Shown: piece by piece, positions 1-7,498 of the stretch | Layout: every line of letters begins with the position of its first letter | Position numbering within the stretch: position 1 is the first letter of the stretch | Position numbers and translations under genes: made by a program | Notes under the pieces: generated by a model | Told to the model about the DNA's origin: nothing | The model's database searches: none | What the model saw: only the letters and a program-made list of their open reading frames with translations | Source of the DNA: an uncultured Fluviicola sp. | Lineage (GTDB): Bacteria > Bacteroidota > Bacteroidia > Flavobacteriales > Crocinitomicaceae | Assembly: GCF_946478805.1 (NCBI RefSeq) | Contig: NZ_CAMLDC010000018.1 | Span: 1-64,000, forward strand | Direction of reading: 5' to 3' | DNA length: 64,000 bases

Positions 1-63
1 AATTAGGAATTAGGAATTAGGAATTAGGAATTAGGAATTAGGAATTAGGAATTAGGAATTAGA
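1..63. repeat. AATTAGG heptamer tandem array
   Basis: Eight perfect copies of the 7-base unit AATTAGG (1-56) followed by a ninth ending in A instead of G (57-63). The window begins inside the array, so its true length is unknown. It ends 47 bases before the start codon of the M20 amidohydrolase and just upstream of a promoter-like TATTTTTG (81-88), so it sits where upstream promoter DNA would be. The unit length is not a multiple of three and the array is not translated in any gene I can see. Confidence 0.95.
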
Positions 64-80
64 CATTCACATTGTTTTAG

Positions 81-88
81 TATTTTTG
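81..88 (+). promoter_or_regulatory. Possible -7 box for the M20 amidohydrolase operon
   Basis: TATTTTTG matches the Bacteroidota -7 consensus TAnnTTTG and lies 22 bases before the ATG at 111. No TTG is found at the usual 17-23 base distance upstream; that position falls in the last copies of the heptamer array. Only half of the promoter is therefore supported. Confidence 0.35.
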
Positions 89-110
89 AATAAAGTCACA
101 CTTGAAGTAA

Positions 111-1301
111 ATGGATTCAGTAATTCACCATATTATTCGCACCCGTTCCAATGAATTATTCGATAAAGTCAAAGGATACCGGGAGCATATGCATCGGTTT
201 CCTGAATTGTCCTATTCAGAATACAACACGATGAGCTTTGTTGCGGAACAATTGGGGGAAATCGGGATACCTTATCAAAAGGAAATCGCCGGAACCGGTG
301 TACTTGCAATTATTCGCTCGGATAAACATAACGAAACAGATTCATGTATCGGTTTGCGATCTGAACTGGACGCATTGCCAATCCTGGAACAAAACAACAG
401 TGCATATAAATCCACTTATGATGGAGTGATGCACGCATGCGGTCACGACGTGCATACTGCAATTTTATTGGGTGCGGCAGAAATTCTTTGGGAAAATAAG
501 AACTTGTTAAAACATCCGGTCAAATTGTTTTTCCAGCCGGGAGAAGAAAAGAATCCCGGAGGAGCATCCTTAATGATTGCTGATGGAGCCTTGAAAAATC
601 CTCCTGTCCATGAGTTGTTTGCATTGCACGTATTTCCTGAAATGGAAGTTGGAAATGTGGGATTCAGGCCCGGTTTATACATGGCATCTTGCGATGAGAT
701 CTATATTACAATCAACGGAAAAGGAGGTCATGGGGCAACTCCGCACCAGACAATCGATCCGATTATGATCGGTGCACATTTGTTGACAGGTTTGCAGCAA
801 ATAGTGAGCAGGAAGTGTGATCCGAAAGTTCCATGCGTACTGTCATTTGGCCATTTTGAAGCCTTAGGTGCAACCAATGTGATTCCTGAAAAAGCAATTT
901 TGAAAGGAACGTTTCGCACAATGAATGAAGAGTGGAGAAAAGAAGCCTTGGGTATGATTGCCGGCCATGTTCACGCAACTTGCGAACAATTCGGTGCAAC
1001 TGCAGATCTGGAAATATCCAAAGGTTATCCGTATTTGGAAAACGATCCGGCTTTGACAGATAAAATGATGGGGCGAAGCAAAGACTTCTTTGGAAAGGAC
1101 AAAGTAGAGGAGTTACCGATTCGGTTGACATCAGAAGATTTTTCGTTCTACGCACAGGAGATTCCCGTCTGTTTTTTCCGTTTGGGAGTCCGGAATGAAA
1201 ACTTAGGCATCGTTTATGGAGTGCATCATCCGAAATTTGATATTGATAGCAAAGCGTTGATTGTCGGAATGCAAGCAATGTGTTTAGCTGCTTTTGAATA
1301 A
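111..1301 (+). CDS. M20D-family amidohydrolase (N-acyl amino acid hydrolase type)
   Basis: A 396-residue zinc-dependent peptidase-family M20D enzyme, expected to cleave N-acyl or hippurate-type amides of amino acids in the cytoplasm. Visible family signatures are HACGHD (His108, Cys110, His112, Asp113), the acidic pair in FQPGEEKNPGG (Glu145, Glu146), ALHVFPE around residue 173, and a C-terminal TSEDFSFYAQEIP block with the last metal ligand region. Length is normal for the family. No signal peptide is seen. The physiological substrate cannot be read from the sequence; related enzymes are annotated as hippurate hydrolase, IAA-amino acid hydrolase or aminoacylase. It heads a tight run of five same-strand genes ending with folA. 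Confidence 0.93.
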   Translation: MDSVIHHIIRTRSNELFDKVKGYREHMHRFPELSYSEYNTMSFVAEQLGEIGIPYQKEIAGTGVLAIIRSDKHNETDSCIGLRSELDALPILEQNNSAYKSTYDGVMHACGHDVHTAILLGAAEILWENKNLLKHPVKLFFQPGEEKNPGGASLMIADGALKNPPVHELFALHVFPEMEVGNVGFRPGLYMASCDEIYITINGKGGHGATPHQTIDPIMIGAHLLTGLQQIVSRKCDPKVPCVLSFGHFEALGATNVIPEKAILKGTFRTMNEEWRKEALGMIAGHVHATCEQFGATADLEISKGYPYLENDPALTDKMMGRSKDFFGKDKVEELPIRLTSEDFSFYAQEIPVCFFRLGVRNENLGIVYGVHHPKFDIDSKALIVGMQAMCLAAFE

Positions 1302-1305
1302 GACT

Positions 1306-1881
1306 ATGAAGAATTTCCTGTTTTTAAGTCTGTTGGTTTTATCCCTTGTTTCTTGTGGAGACGGAAAAGAAGTACATGAAACGGAAATTTACCAGATTCG
1401 CGCAATCGGGACACTTGCTACTACTGAATATACTCTTGGAAAAATCATTCATTGGAATGATGAGGGAGAATGGTATAAGTATGGAGATCGAAAGATCTTG
1501 TTGAGTTGTAAGGCAACCGTCAAGGCAGGAGTGAATTTGAATGCGATCAAAGAATCGGATATTGAAGTAAAAGGGAAAACAATCACGATTCAACTTCCAC
1601 CGCCCGAAATTGTTTCCTTTGAAATGAATCCGGATTTGATTCGTACTGAAATGACCGATGTAAACGGTTTCCGGTCTGATTTTTCGCAAGAGGATAAATC
1701 AAAAGTGATGCGGAAAGGGGAAGAAAGTATTCGTAAAGACCTCAAAAAATTACATATTCTCGATGAAGCCGAGCAGAATGCCAAAATTTTCATCGTAGAT
1801 TTTTATAAGAACTTAGGATTTGAACAAGTAATCGTACATGAAACGCCAAAGGATAAGAGAAATACGAACATTGATCGTTAG
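1306..1881 (+). CDS. DUF4230-family lipoprotein
   Basis: 191 residues starting at the ATG four bases after the upstream stop; a TTG at 1294 would add three residues but lies inside the previous gene and spoils the signal sequence. The N-terminus is a short lipoprotein signal with lipobox LSLVSC followed by GDGKE, so it is probably anchored in a membrane by an acylated cysteine near residue 16. The rest resembles DUF4230 proteins: a mixed alpha/beta region with the block LPPPEIVSFEMNP (about residues 101-113). It shares that block with the next gene, whose version is IPRPELLSISVNP, so the two look like tandem paralogues. Function is unknown. The gene overlaps the next by 44 bases. Confidence 0.75.
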   Translation: MKNFLFLSLLVLSLVSCGDGKEVHETEIYQIRAIGTLATTEYTLGKIIHWNDEGEWYKYGDRKILLSCKATVKAGVNLNAIKESDIEVKGKTITIQLPPPEIVSFEMNPDLIRTEMTDVNGFRSDFSQEDKSKVMRKGEESIRKDLKKLHILDEAEQNAKIFIVDFYKNLGFEQVIVHETPKDKRNTNIDR

Positions 1882-2497
1882 ATTGGTTCTTGTTGCAGTG
1901 ATAGCCTTTGTTGGATACTGGGCTTATCAATTGTTTTTCAAGGGAGAATCTAACGATGAGATTGTATTGGAAGAAACCCCCTTGAAAGTGGAACAGATCC
2001 GGTCCATTCTGGAATTGAATACCCTTAAGTTTCAAGATGAAGCAGTAGTGGATTCAGTGGAATACTACAAAACTGAAAGTGATGTTTTGTGGGGAACCTT
2101 GGATAAGTTGACGGATCCAAACCAGTTTAAGCATGGCCTGCATCCAAGCAATATCAAAAGACGTTTAACCTTGATAGTTCGTGGAGAATTATTATACGGA
2201 GTAGATTTGAAAAGAAAAGATTTCCAGTTTATACCAAAAGGAGATACGCTGCTGATTCTCATTCCCCGGCCGGAATTACTTTCCATTTCTGTGAATCCGA
2301 AGGGAACTGAGATTTATTTGGAGAATGGCGATTGGCAAGATTATGAACGGGCTTCTTTGCAGCGAAAAGCGCGAAATAAAATGATTGCTTCGGGGAATCG
2401 TCTGAAACTACCTGAACGTGCAAAGGTTCCTTTGGAAAAAGCACTGAGAGCATTGGTAAAAACCGACAAAACATTGGTCATTAAATTCGAAAATTAA
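1838..2497 (+). CDS. DUF4230-family membrane-anchored protein
   Basis: 219 residues with one N-terminal transmembrane segment (about residues 12-33) after a basic start, MKRQRIREIRT, then a soluble domain. It carries IPRPELLSISVNP, matching the corresponding LPPPEIVSFEMNP of the upstream lipoprotein, and is likely a diverged second copy. The ATG lies inside the 3-prime end of the upstream gene (44-base overlap), which suggests coupled translation. A later start would remove the membrane anchor, so 1838 is preferred. The role is unknown; presumably it works at the inner membrane beside its lipoprotein partner. Confidence 0.75.
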   Translation: MKRQRIREIRTLIVRLVLVAVIAFVGYWAYQLFFKGESNDEIVLEETPLKVEQIRSILELNTLKFQDEAVVDSVEYYKTESDVLWGTLDKLTDPNQFKHGLHPSNIKRRLTLIVRGELLYGVDLKRKDFQFIPKGDTLLILIPRPELLSISVNPKGTEIYLENGDWQDYERASLQRKARNKMIASGNRLKLPERAKVPLEKALRALVKTDKTLVIKFEN

Positions 2498-2498
2498 C

Positions 2499-3866
2499 AT
2501 GCGACAATTTCTTTTTATCCTGTTGACCGTTTTCGGGTTCACAGTTTCGTTCGCACAATCTAATTCATCTCGTTTAAACTTCTTGTTTGTGGGTGATATC
2601 ATGCAACACGGCGGACAAATTGCAGGGGCATATAACGCGAAGAAAGATGCGTATGATTACCGCGATTGTTTTCAATATGTAAAACCATTGATCCGGAATG
2701 CAGATATTTCTATTGCAAATCTGGAAGTAACTCATGCCGGTAAACCATATAAAGGTTATCCGCAGTTTTCGGCTCCACCCGAACTGTCTGAAAGTTTGGT
2801 TGATGCTGGTTTCAATGTCATTATCACCTCAAACAACCACAGCTGTGATGGAGGTTCGACCGGTGTGGTGAAAACCTTGGACGTCCTGGACAAATTGGGA
2901 GTGAAGCATACGGGGACTTTCCGGAACAAACAGGAACGAAATCAAAATTATCCATTGCTTGTGGAGAAGAACGGGTTCAAGGTTGCAATTCTGAATTACA
3001 CTTACGGAACCAATGGCTTATCAGTTGCTGCTCCGCTGATCATTAATTATATTGATAGTGCTGTTATGCAGGCTGATTTCAAAAAAGCGCGGGAAATGAA
3101 AGTGGATTTGATCGTTTGTACCTTGCATTGGGGGACGGAATATCAATCCTTACCCAACGCATATCAAAAGAATTGGGAGCAATTTTGTTATGATCAAGGA
3201 GCGGATATGGTTATTGGTGGTCACCCGCATGTATTGCAGCCGGTTGAGGTGAAAGAGATCAAAGGAGAAAAGAAATTGACTGCCTGGTCATTAGGGAATT
3301 TTGTTTCCAATCAGCGGGACCGCACCAAAGACGGTGGAATGATTCTTATGGCAGAAGTGAACAAGGTTTCCGGAAAAGCTGTCCTGGGGAAAGTGGAACA
3401 TGCATTTACCTGGGTTTACCCGAGACAGGAAGCTGTAGTGAAGCCATTCTATATTTTACCTGATTTTGATTATAACAATTACCGTCCGGATTTTTTGGAT
3501 ACCGAATCGAAAGCAAAATATGATGTCTTCTTTTCCGATTCAAGAGCTTTGTTCAAAGAACATTCGAAAGGAATAACTGAGTTTAAGGTTTCGGGCGATC
3601 AAATCATTGAAGCCTATTATGAAAAATTGCTAAAAGGATATTATGCAATGGAATACCCATCTTCTGTTTATGACAATAATGAAATTATTAAAACACACTT
3701 CAAACCATTGATCCATAAAGTTCTTGGTGCTGATGGTGAATATCACCAGGTACTTGGATATTTTAAGACAGAATCAGATGTAAAGGGTGCAGTCGTTCAT
3801 GAGGCGATGATTGCTGAACCCAAATATGTTTTCATTTCACCAACAGAATATAAAATCATTAAATGA
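2499..3866 (+). CDS. CapA-family metallophosphatase-fold protein
   Basis: 455 residues with a cleavable signal peptide ending around FAQS (residue 20). It belongs to the PGA_cap/CapA branch of the calcineurin-like phosphoesterase superfamily, named after Bacillus poly-gamma-glutamate capsule protein CapA. Metal-site signatures are in the usual order: FVGDIMQHGG near residue 30, NLEVTHAGKP, SNNHSCDGG, TLHWGTEY and GGHPHVLQP. It probably acts in the periplasm or at the surface on a phosphoester or polymer, but no capsule genes surround it, so a capsule role is not supported. It starts one base after the DUF4230 stop and overlaps folA by four bases (ATGA). Confidence 0.88.
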   Translation: MRQFLFILLTVFGFTVSFAQSNSSRLNFLFVGDIMQHGGQIAGAYNAKKDAYDYRDCFQYVKPLIRNADISIANLEVTHAGKPYKGYPQFSAPPELSESLVDAGFNVIITSNNHSCDGGSTGVVKTLDVLDKLGVKHTGTFRNKQERNQNYPLLVEKNGFKVAILNYTYGTNGLSVAAPLIINYIDSAVMQADFKKAREMKVDLIVCTLHWGTEYQSLPNAYQKNWEQFCYDQGADMVIGGHPHVLQPVEVKEIKGEKKLTAWSLGNFVSNQRDRTKDGGMILMAEVNKVSGKAVLGKVEHAFTWVYPRQEAVVKPFYILPDFDYNNYRPDFLDTESKAKYDVFFSDSRALFKEHSKGITEFKVSGDQIIEAYYEKLLKGYYAMEYPSSVYDNNEIIKTHFKPLIHKVLGADGEYHQVLGYFKTESDVKGAVVHEAMIAEPKYVFISPTEYKIIK

Positions 3867-4369
3867 AAGTATCATTGGTCGTTGCAATGGACAACGAAAG
3901 AGGAATAGGGAAGAACAATGACCTGATGTGGCATTTACCTGCGGATATGAAGTTTTTCAAAGAAACTACTACTGGACATATTGTTGTTACTGGCCGCAAG
4001 AATTATGATTCGATTCCGGAACGATTCCGCCCTTTGCCCAATAGAGAAAATGCTGTTCTGACGCGAAACATGGATTATGAAGCTCCCGGAGCAGTTGTTT
4101 TTCCGTCTTTGGAAGCGTGTTTGAAACATTACCAAAATGAAACCGAACGAACGGTTTTCATCATCGGTGGCGGACAAATTTATCGCGAAGCACTGGGATT
4201 GGATTGTGTTGATGAAATGTACATTACTCATGTTAATCATACTTATGGTGCAGATACCTTTTTTCCGGAATTCGATGAATCCAAATGGAATGTGGAAGCT
4301 GTTTTTGAACAGGAGGCAGATGAGAAACATGCGGTAAGTTTTCAAGTGAAGAAATATGTCAGAAAATGA
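3863..4369 (+). CDS. folA: Dihydrofolate reductase
   Basis: 168 residues, the usual size of a bacterial DHFR, which reduces dihydrofolate to tetrahydrofolate with NADPH for thymidylate, purine and methionine synthesis. Recognisable blocks are VVAMDNERGIGKNNDLMWHLPADM at the substrate site (quoted here in part: GIGKNNDLMWHLP), VVTGRKNYDSIP for NADPH phosphate binding, and FIIGGGQIYREAL. The acidic active-site residue is the Asp of LPADM. It is the last gene of the run beginning at 111 and overlaps the CapA-like gene by the stop-start tetranucleotide ATGA. Confidence 0.96.
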   Translation: MKVSLVVAMDNERGIGKNNDLMWHLPADMKFFKETTTGHIVVTGRKNYDSIPERFRPLPNRENAVLTRNMDYEAPGAVVFPSLEACLKHYQNETERTVFIIGGGQIYREALGLDCVDEMYITHVNHTYGADTFFPEFDESKWNVEAVFEQEADEKHAVSFQVKKYVRK

Positions 4370-4519
4370 CAATTATTAAGTATATATCAATTGACATAAT
4401 CGGAAACGAAATATCAAAAAAAGATTTACTGCTTGCTGGGTACTGGTCTTTCTAAAGCACCATCTTCAGCTGATTCGCATCAATTTAACCATGTATCCTA
4501 AGAGACCTTCATTTTAGTT

Positions 4520-4538
4520 CCTCTGCGTAATCTGCGGG
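4520..4538. repeat. GCAGATTACGCAG-type intergenic motif
   Basis: On the minus strand this stretch reads CCCGCAGATTACGCAGAGG, two imperfect copies of a 9-base unit CGCAGATTA. Similar GCAGATTACGCAG strings are, as I recall, common between genes in Bacteroidota and other phyla. It lies in the 260-base spacer between folA and topB, where I see no gene; the topB promoter is at the right end of that spacer. Confidence 0.4.
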
Positions 4539-4591
4539 AGCTTTTTATCGTCACAATTGTTGAAACATTTCCTCATTTTGTTCAAAACCAC

Positions 4592-4623
4592 CTTGTCTCC
4601 CCATCCCGCATTGACTAACTTTG
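4592..4623 (+). promoter_or_regulatory. topB promoter, apparently leaderless
   Basis: CTTG at 4592-4595, then 20 bases, then a perfect TAACTTTG at 4616-4623. Both elements and the spacing fit the Bacteroidota promoter consensus. Only six bases separate the -7 box from the topB ATG at 4630, so transcription should begin at or next to the start codon. Confidence 0.7.
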
Positions 4624-4629
4624 TTCGTT

Positions 4630-6753
4630 ATGAAATTGTGCATCGCCGAAAAACCCTCCGTAGCTCGAGATATCGCAGAAGTCATTGGTGCAAAACAGCG
4701 TCACGATGGCTTTTACGAAGGAAACGGCTATTGGGTGACCTGGACATTCGGACATTTGTGTACACTCAAGGAACCTCACGATTATCATGAAAAATGGAAG
4801 TATTGGAAATTGGAAGATTTGCCGATTATTCCGGACAAATTCGGAATCAAACTCATCGATGATTCGGGTGTCAAAAAGCAATTTTCCATTATCGAAAAAC
4901 TGGTTGCTTCTTGTGAAGAAGTAATTAATTGCGGGGATGCCGGGCAAGAAGGAGAATTGATCCAGCGTTGGGTTTTGTCGAAGGCGAAATGCAAAGTTCC
5001 GATCAAGCGCTTGTGGATTTCCTCTCTTACGGAAGAAGCGATCCGGGAAGGATTCCAGGCTTTAAAAACAGGCGAACAATATCAGAATTTATACGCTGCC
5101 GGAAGTGCGAGAGCGATTGGAGATTGGCTTCTGGGAATGAACGCAACCCGTTTGTTTACCAAGAAATTCGGACAAGGAAAAGCTACGTTGTCTATTGGTC
5201 GTGTCCAAACTCCGACTTTAGCAATGATTGTGAATCGCCAAAAGGAAATCGATGCTTTTCGTTCAGATGAGTATTGGGAGTTGAAAACGGTGTATCGCGA
5301 AACGGAATTTTCTGCAGTAATTGACCGTTTACAATCGCAGGAACGTGCTGATAAAGGTCTGGTATATTTGCTGGAACATCCTTTTGAGATCACTTCCTTC
5401 GAACAGAAAGAAGGAAAAGAAGGAAATCCGCGATTATTCGATTTGACCTCTCTACAAGTTGAATCCAATAAAAAGATTGGAAATTCTGCTGAAGAAACCC
5501 TGAAAATGGTTCAAAGCTTGTACGAAAAGAAATTGGTGACCTATCCGCGTGTCGATACTACTTATTTGAGCGAGGATTTACATCCGAAGATCGAAGGGAT
5601 CATGAAAGGATTGACTTACTATTCCCGATTCACTCAGCCTGTTTTGGAGAAACCTATTCCGAAATTGAAAACGGTTTTCGATGATAAGAAAGTGACGGAT
5701 CACCATGCGATCATTCCAACTGGAGTTCAGCCAAGTGGTTTGAGTCATCCGGAACAGCAGATTTACGATATGATCGTTCGTCGTTTCATAGCAGCGTTCT
5801 ATCCTGAATGTAAGGTTTCAAACACGACTGTTTTAGGGAAAGTCGGACAAATTGAGTTTAAAGCTACCGGAAAACAGATCATTGAGCCTGGTTGGCGGGT
5901 AGTTTGGGAAGAGACGAAAGAAAATGATTCAGAAGGAAAAAAGGCCGCTGAAAAACCTGAACAAACCATGCCTCATTTCGAAGAAGGTGAGAGTGGTCCG
6001 CATCAACCGTTCATTCATCAGGGAAAAACGAGTCCTCCAAAAGCTTATACGGAAGCAACTTTGCTGCGGGCAATGGAAACTGCGGGTAAGATGATTGATG
6101 ATGAGGAACTGCGCGATATGATGAAGGAAAATGGGATTGGTAGGCCGGCCACACGGGCAAATATCATTGAAACTTTATTCAAGCGGAAATACATTGAAAA
6201 GAAACGGAAGAACTTGATTCCGACAAGTACCGGAATGGGATTGATCGATACCATTCAGAATGAGCTGTTGAAGAGCGCTGAATTGACCGGTCAATGGGAA
6301 CGCAAGTTGCGTTTGATTGAAAAGGGAGAATATGATCTGGAGCAATTCAAGCGTGAACTGATGGTGATGGTACGTCAATTGACCGATGAGGTGATTTTTT
6401 CTCAAGCTCCCATTCGGATTCAATTACACACCGATCAACCGGTAGAAGTTGTTAAAGAGAAAAAGGAACGAAAGAAAGCTGAAAAGCAAAGTATAGAAGA
6501 CCTGGACTGTCCGAAATGTAAGTCCAATAAGTTGATGACCGGGAAAAGAGGGGTTGGATGCAGCAATTTCAAAGTTTGTGGATTCATGGTTCCTTTTGAA
6601 CTGCTTGGAAAAAAACTGACTGAAAAACAGCTCACGGATTTGATTACCAAAGGAAAAACCGGAAAAATGAAAGGTTTGTTGATTCCCGGTTCGCACCAAG
6701 TAATTGAAGGGGCGATTGCTCTGGATGAAAGCTACAACATTACAGTTGTTTAA
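4630..6753 (+). CDS. topB: DNA topoisomerase III
   Basis: 707 residues of a type IA topoisomerase, which passes single strands to relax or decatenate DNA during replication and recombination. The TOPRIM domain begins at once (MKLCIAEKPSVARDIA, then CGDAGQEGELI with the acidic metal ligands). SIGRVQTPTLAMIV and the catalytic tyrosine in LVTYPRVDTTYLSE (Tyr305) follow. Near the C-terminus a CPKCKS...CSNFKVC region resembles a zinc-ribbon remnant and continues into the repeat typical of topoisomerase III tails. A TTG at 4621 is in frame but overlaps the -7 promoter box, and the conserved N-terminus begins at 4630. The gene ends convergently with the response regulator, sharing four bases. Confidence 0.95.
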   Translation: MKLCIAEKPSVARDIAEVIGAKQRHDGFYEGNGYWVTWTFGHLCTLKEPHDYHEKWKYWKLEDLPIIPDKFGIKLIDDSGVKKQFSIIEKLVASCEEVINCGDAGQEGELIQRWVLSKAKCKVPIKRLWISSLTEEAIREGFQALKTGEQYQNLYAAGSARAIGDWLLGMNATRLFTKKFGQGKATLSIGRVQTPTLAMIVNRQKEIDAFRSDEYWELKTVYRETEFSAVIDRLQSQERADKGLVYLLEHPFEITSFEQKEGKEGNPRLFDLTSLQVESNKKIGNSAEETLKMVQSLYEKKLVTYPRVDTTYLSEDLHPKIEGIMKGLTYYSRFTQPVLEKPIPKLKTVFDDKKVTDHHAIIPTGVQPSGLSHPEQQIYDMIVRRFIAAFYPECKVSNTTVLGKVGQIEFKATGKQIIEPGWRVVWEETKENDSEGKKAAEKPEQTMPHFEEGESGPHQPFIHQGKTSPPKAYTEATLLRAMETAGKMIDDEELRDMMKENGIGRPATRANIIETLFKRKYIEKKRKNLIPTSTGMGLIDTIQNELLKSAELTGQWERKLRLIEKGEYDLEQFKRELMVMVRQLTDEVIFSQAPIRIQLHTDQPVEVVKEKKERKKAEKQSIEDLDCPKCKSNKLMTGKRGVGCSNFKVCGFMVPFELLGKKLTEKQLTDLITKGKTGKMKGLLIPGSHQVIEGAIALDESYNITVV

Positions 6754-7481
6754 ACATGCATTAAGCGCTGCATCAACAAATCTTTGCGTGATTTGGAAAC
6801 AGGAATCTGAGATCCATTATCCAAAACCAGCATGTTATATTCTTTTTGAAATTTCTTGATGTACTTCAGATTCAACAAAAAAGAATGATGTACACGCATG
6901 AATTTCGATTCGGGAAGCATGGTTTCAAAAACCTTCAGATTTTTGGAACTGGTTATGTGTTCCGTGGTTGTCTGGATCATCGTGTATTTACCATCGGCCT
7001 TGAGGTAGACAATATCATCAATTTTCAGGAAGACAATGGCATCTAATCCGGTGATTCCGATCAGATCAGAATGAACCGGGTTTTCTCCCGCTTTATCGGA
7101 TGAAATGACCGGTGCATCGGCAGTTTGAGCGTCCACGTCCTGAATCCGTTGGATACAGTTGCGTAGATCCGAAGAATTGATAGGTTTTAGCAGGTAGTCA
7201 AATGCACCTTTTCGGATTGCCGCGATTGCATGTTCATCATAGGCAGTGATAAACACAACTTTCGTCTCAAAAGGAATTTCGTCGACCAGGTCAAAGCTGG
7301 TTCCTGACTGTAATTGAATGTCTAAAAAAGCAACATCAATACTCATCTCGTCAAACACCTGTTTTGCTTCTTCAACGGTAGCAACGCTTGCAGCAATCTC
7401 AATCGTTGGATTGATCTTATTCAACAAAGCTGCCAAGCCTTCCCTGCTTATTCGAATATCGTCTAAAATGAGTGCTTTCAT
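6750..7481 (-). CDS. LytTR-family response regulator
   Basis: 243 residues. The receiver domain (1-120) has the acidic pocket Asp7/Asp8, phosphoacceptor Asp54 in FLDIQLQSG, Thr79 and Lys99 in LLKPI. The C-terminal half is a LytTR DNA-binding domain: DIVYLKADGKYTMIQT, then KFMRVHHSFLLN, then PVSKSRKDLL. It is expected to bind paired promoter repeats when phosphorylated. Its gene begins 17 bases after the histidine kinase gene on the same strand, so the two form a kinase-regulator pair. The target genes cannot be seen from this window. Its stop overlaps the topB stop by four bases. Confidence 0.94.
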   Translation of the reverse strand: MKALILDDIRISREGLAALLNKINPTIEIAASVATVEEAKQVFDEMSIDVAFLDIQLQSGTSFDLVDEIPFETKVVFITAYDEHAIAAIRKGAFDYLLKPINSSDLRNCIQRIQDVDAQTADAPVISSDKAGENPVHSDLIGITGLDAIVFLKIDDIVYLKADGKYTMIQTTTEHITSSKNLKVFETMLPESKFMRVHHSFLLNLKYIKKFQKEYNMLVLDNGSQIPVSKSRKDLLMQRLMHV

Positions 7482-7498
7482 CCGGTTTGGGAATTGAA

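Noticed and set aside
1..63. CRISPR-like array
   Set aside because: Units are contiguous 7-mers without spacers and no cas genes are present.
763..1278. 171-codon open frame antisense to the M20 gene
   Set aside because: Lies wholly opposite a well-conserved enzyme gene, with no recognisable protein and no promoter.
1838..1881. Frameshift between the two DUF4230 genes
   Set aside because: Each protein is complete with its own membrane anchor; the overlap is better explained as coupled translation.
2499..3866. Capsule biosynthesis locus
   Set aside because: Only a CapA-like protein is present; no CapB/CapC or polymer ligase genes lie nearby.
4621..4629. TTG start for topB
   Set aside because: It overlaps the -7 box and precedes the conserved topoisomerase N-terminus.
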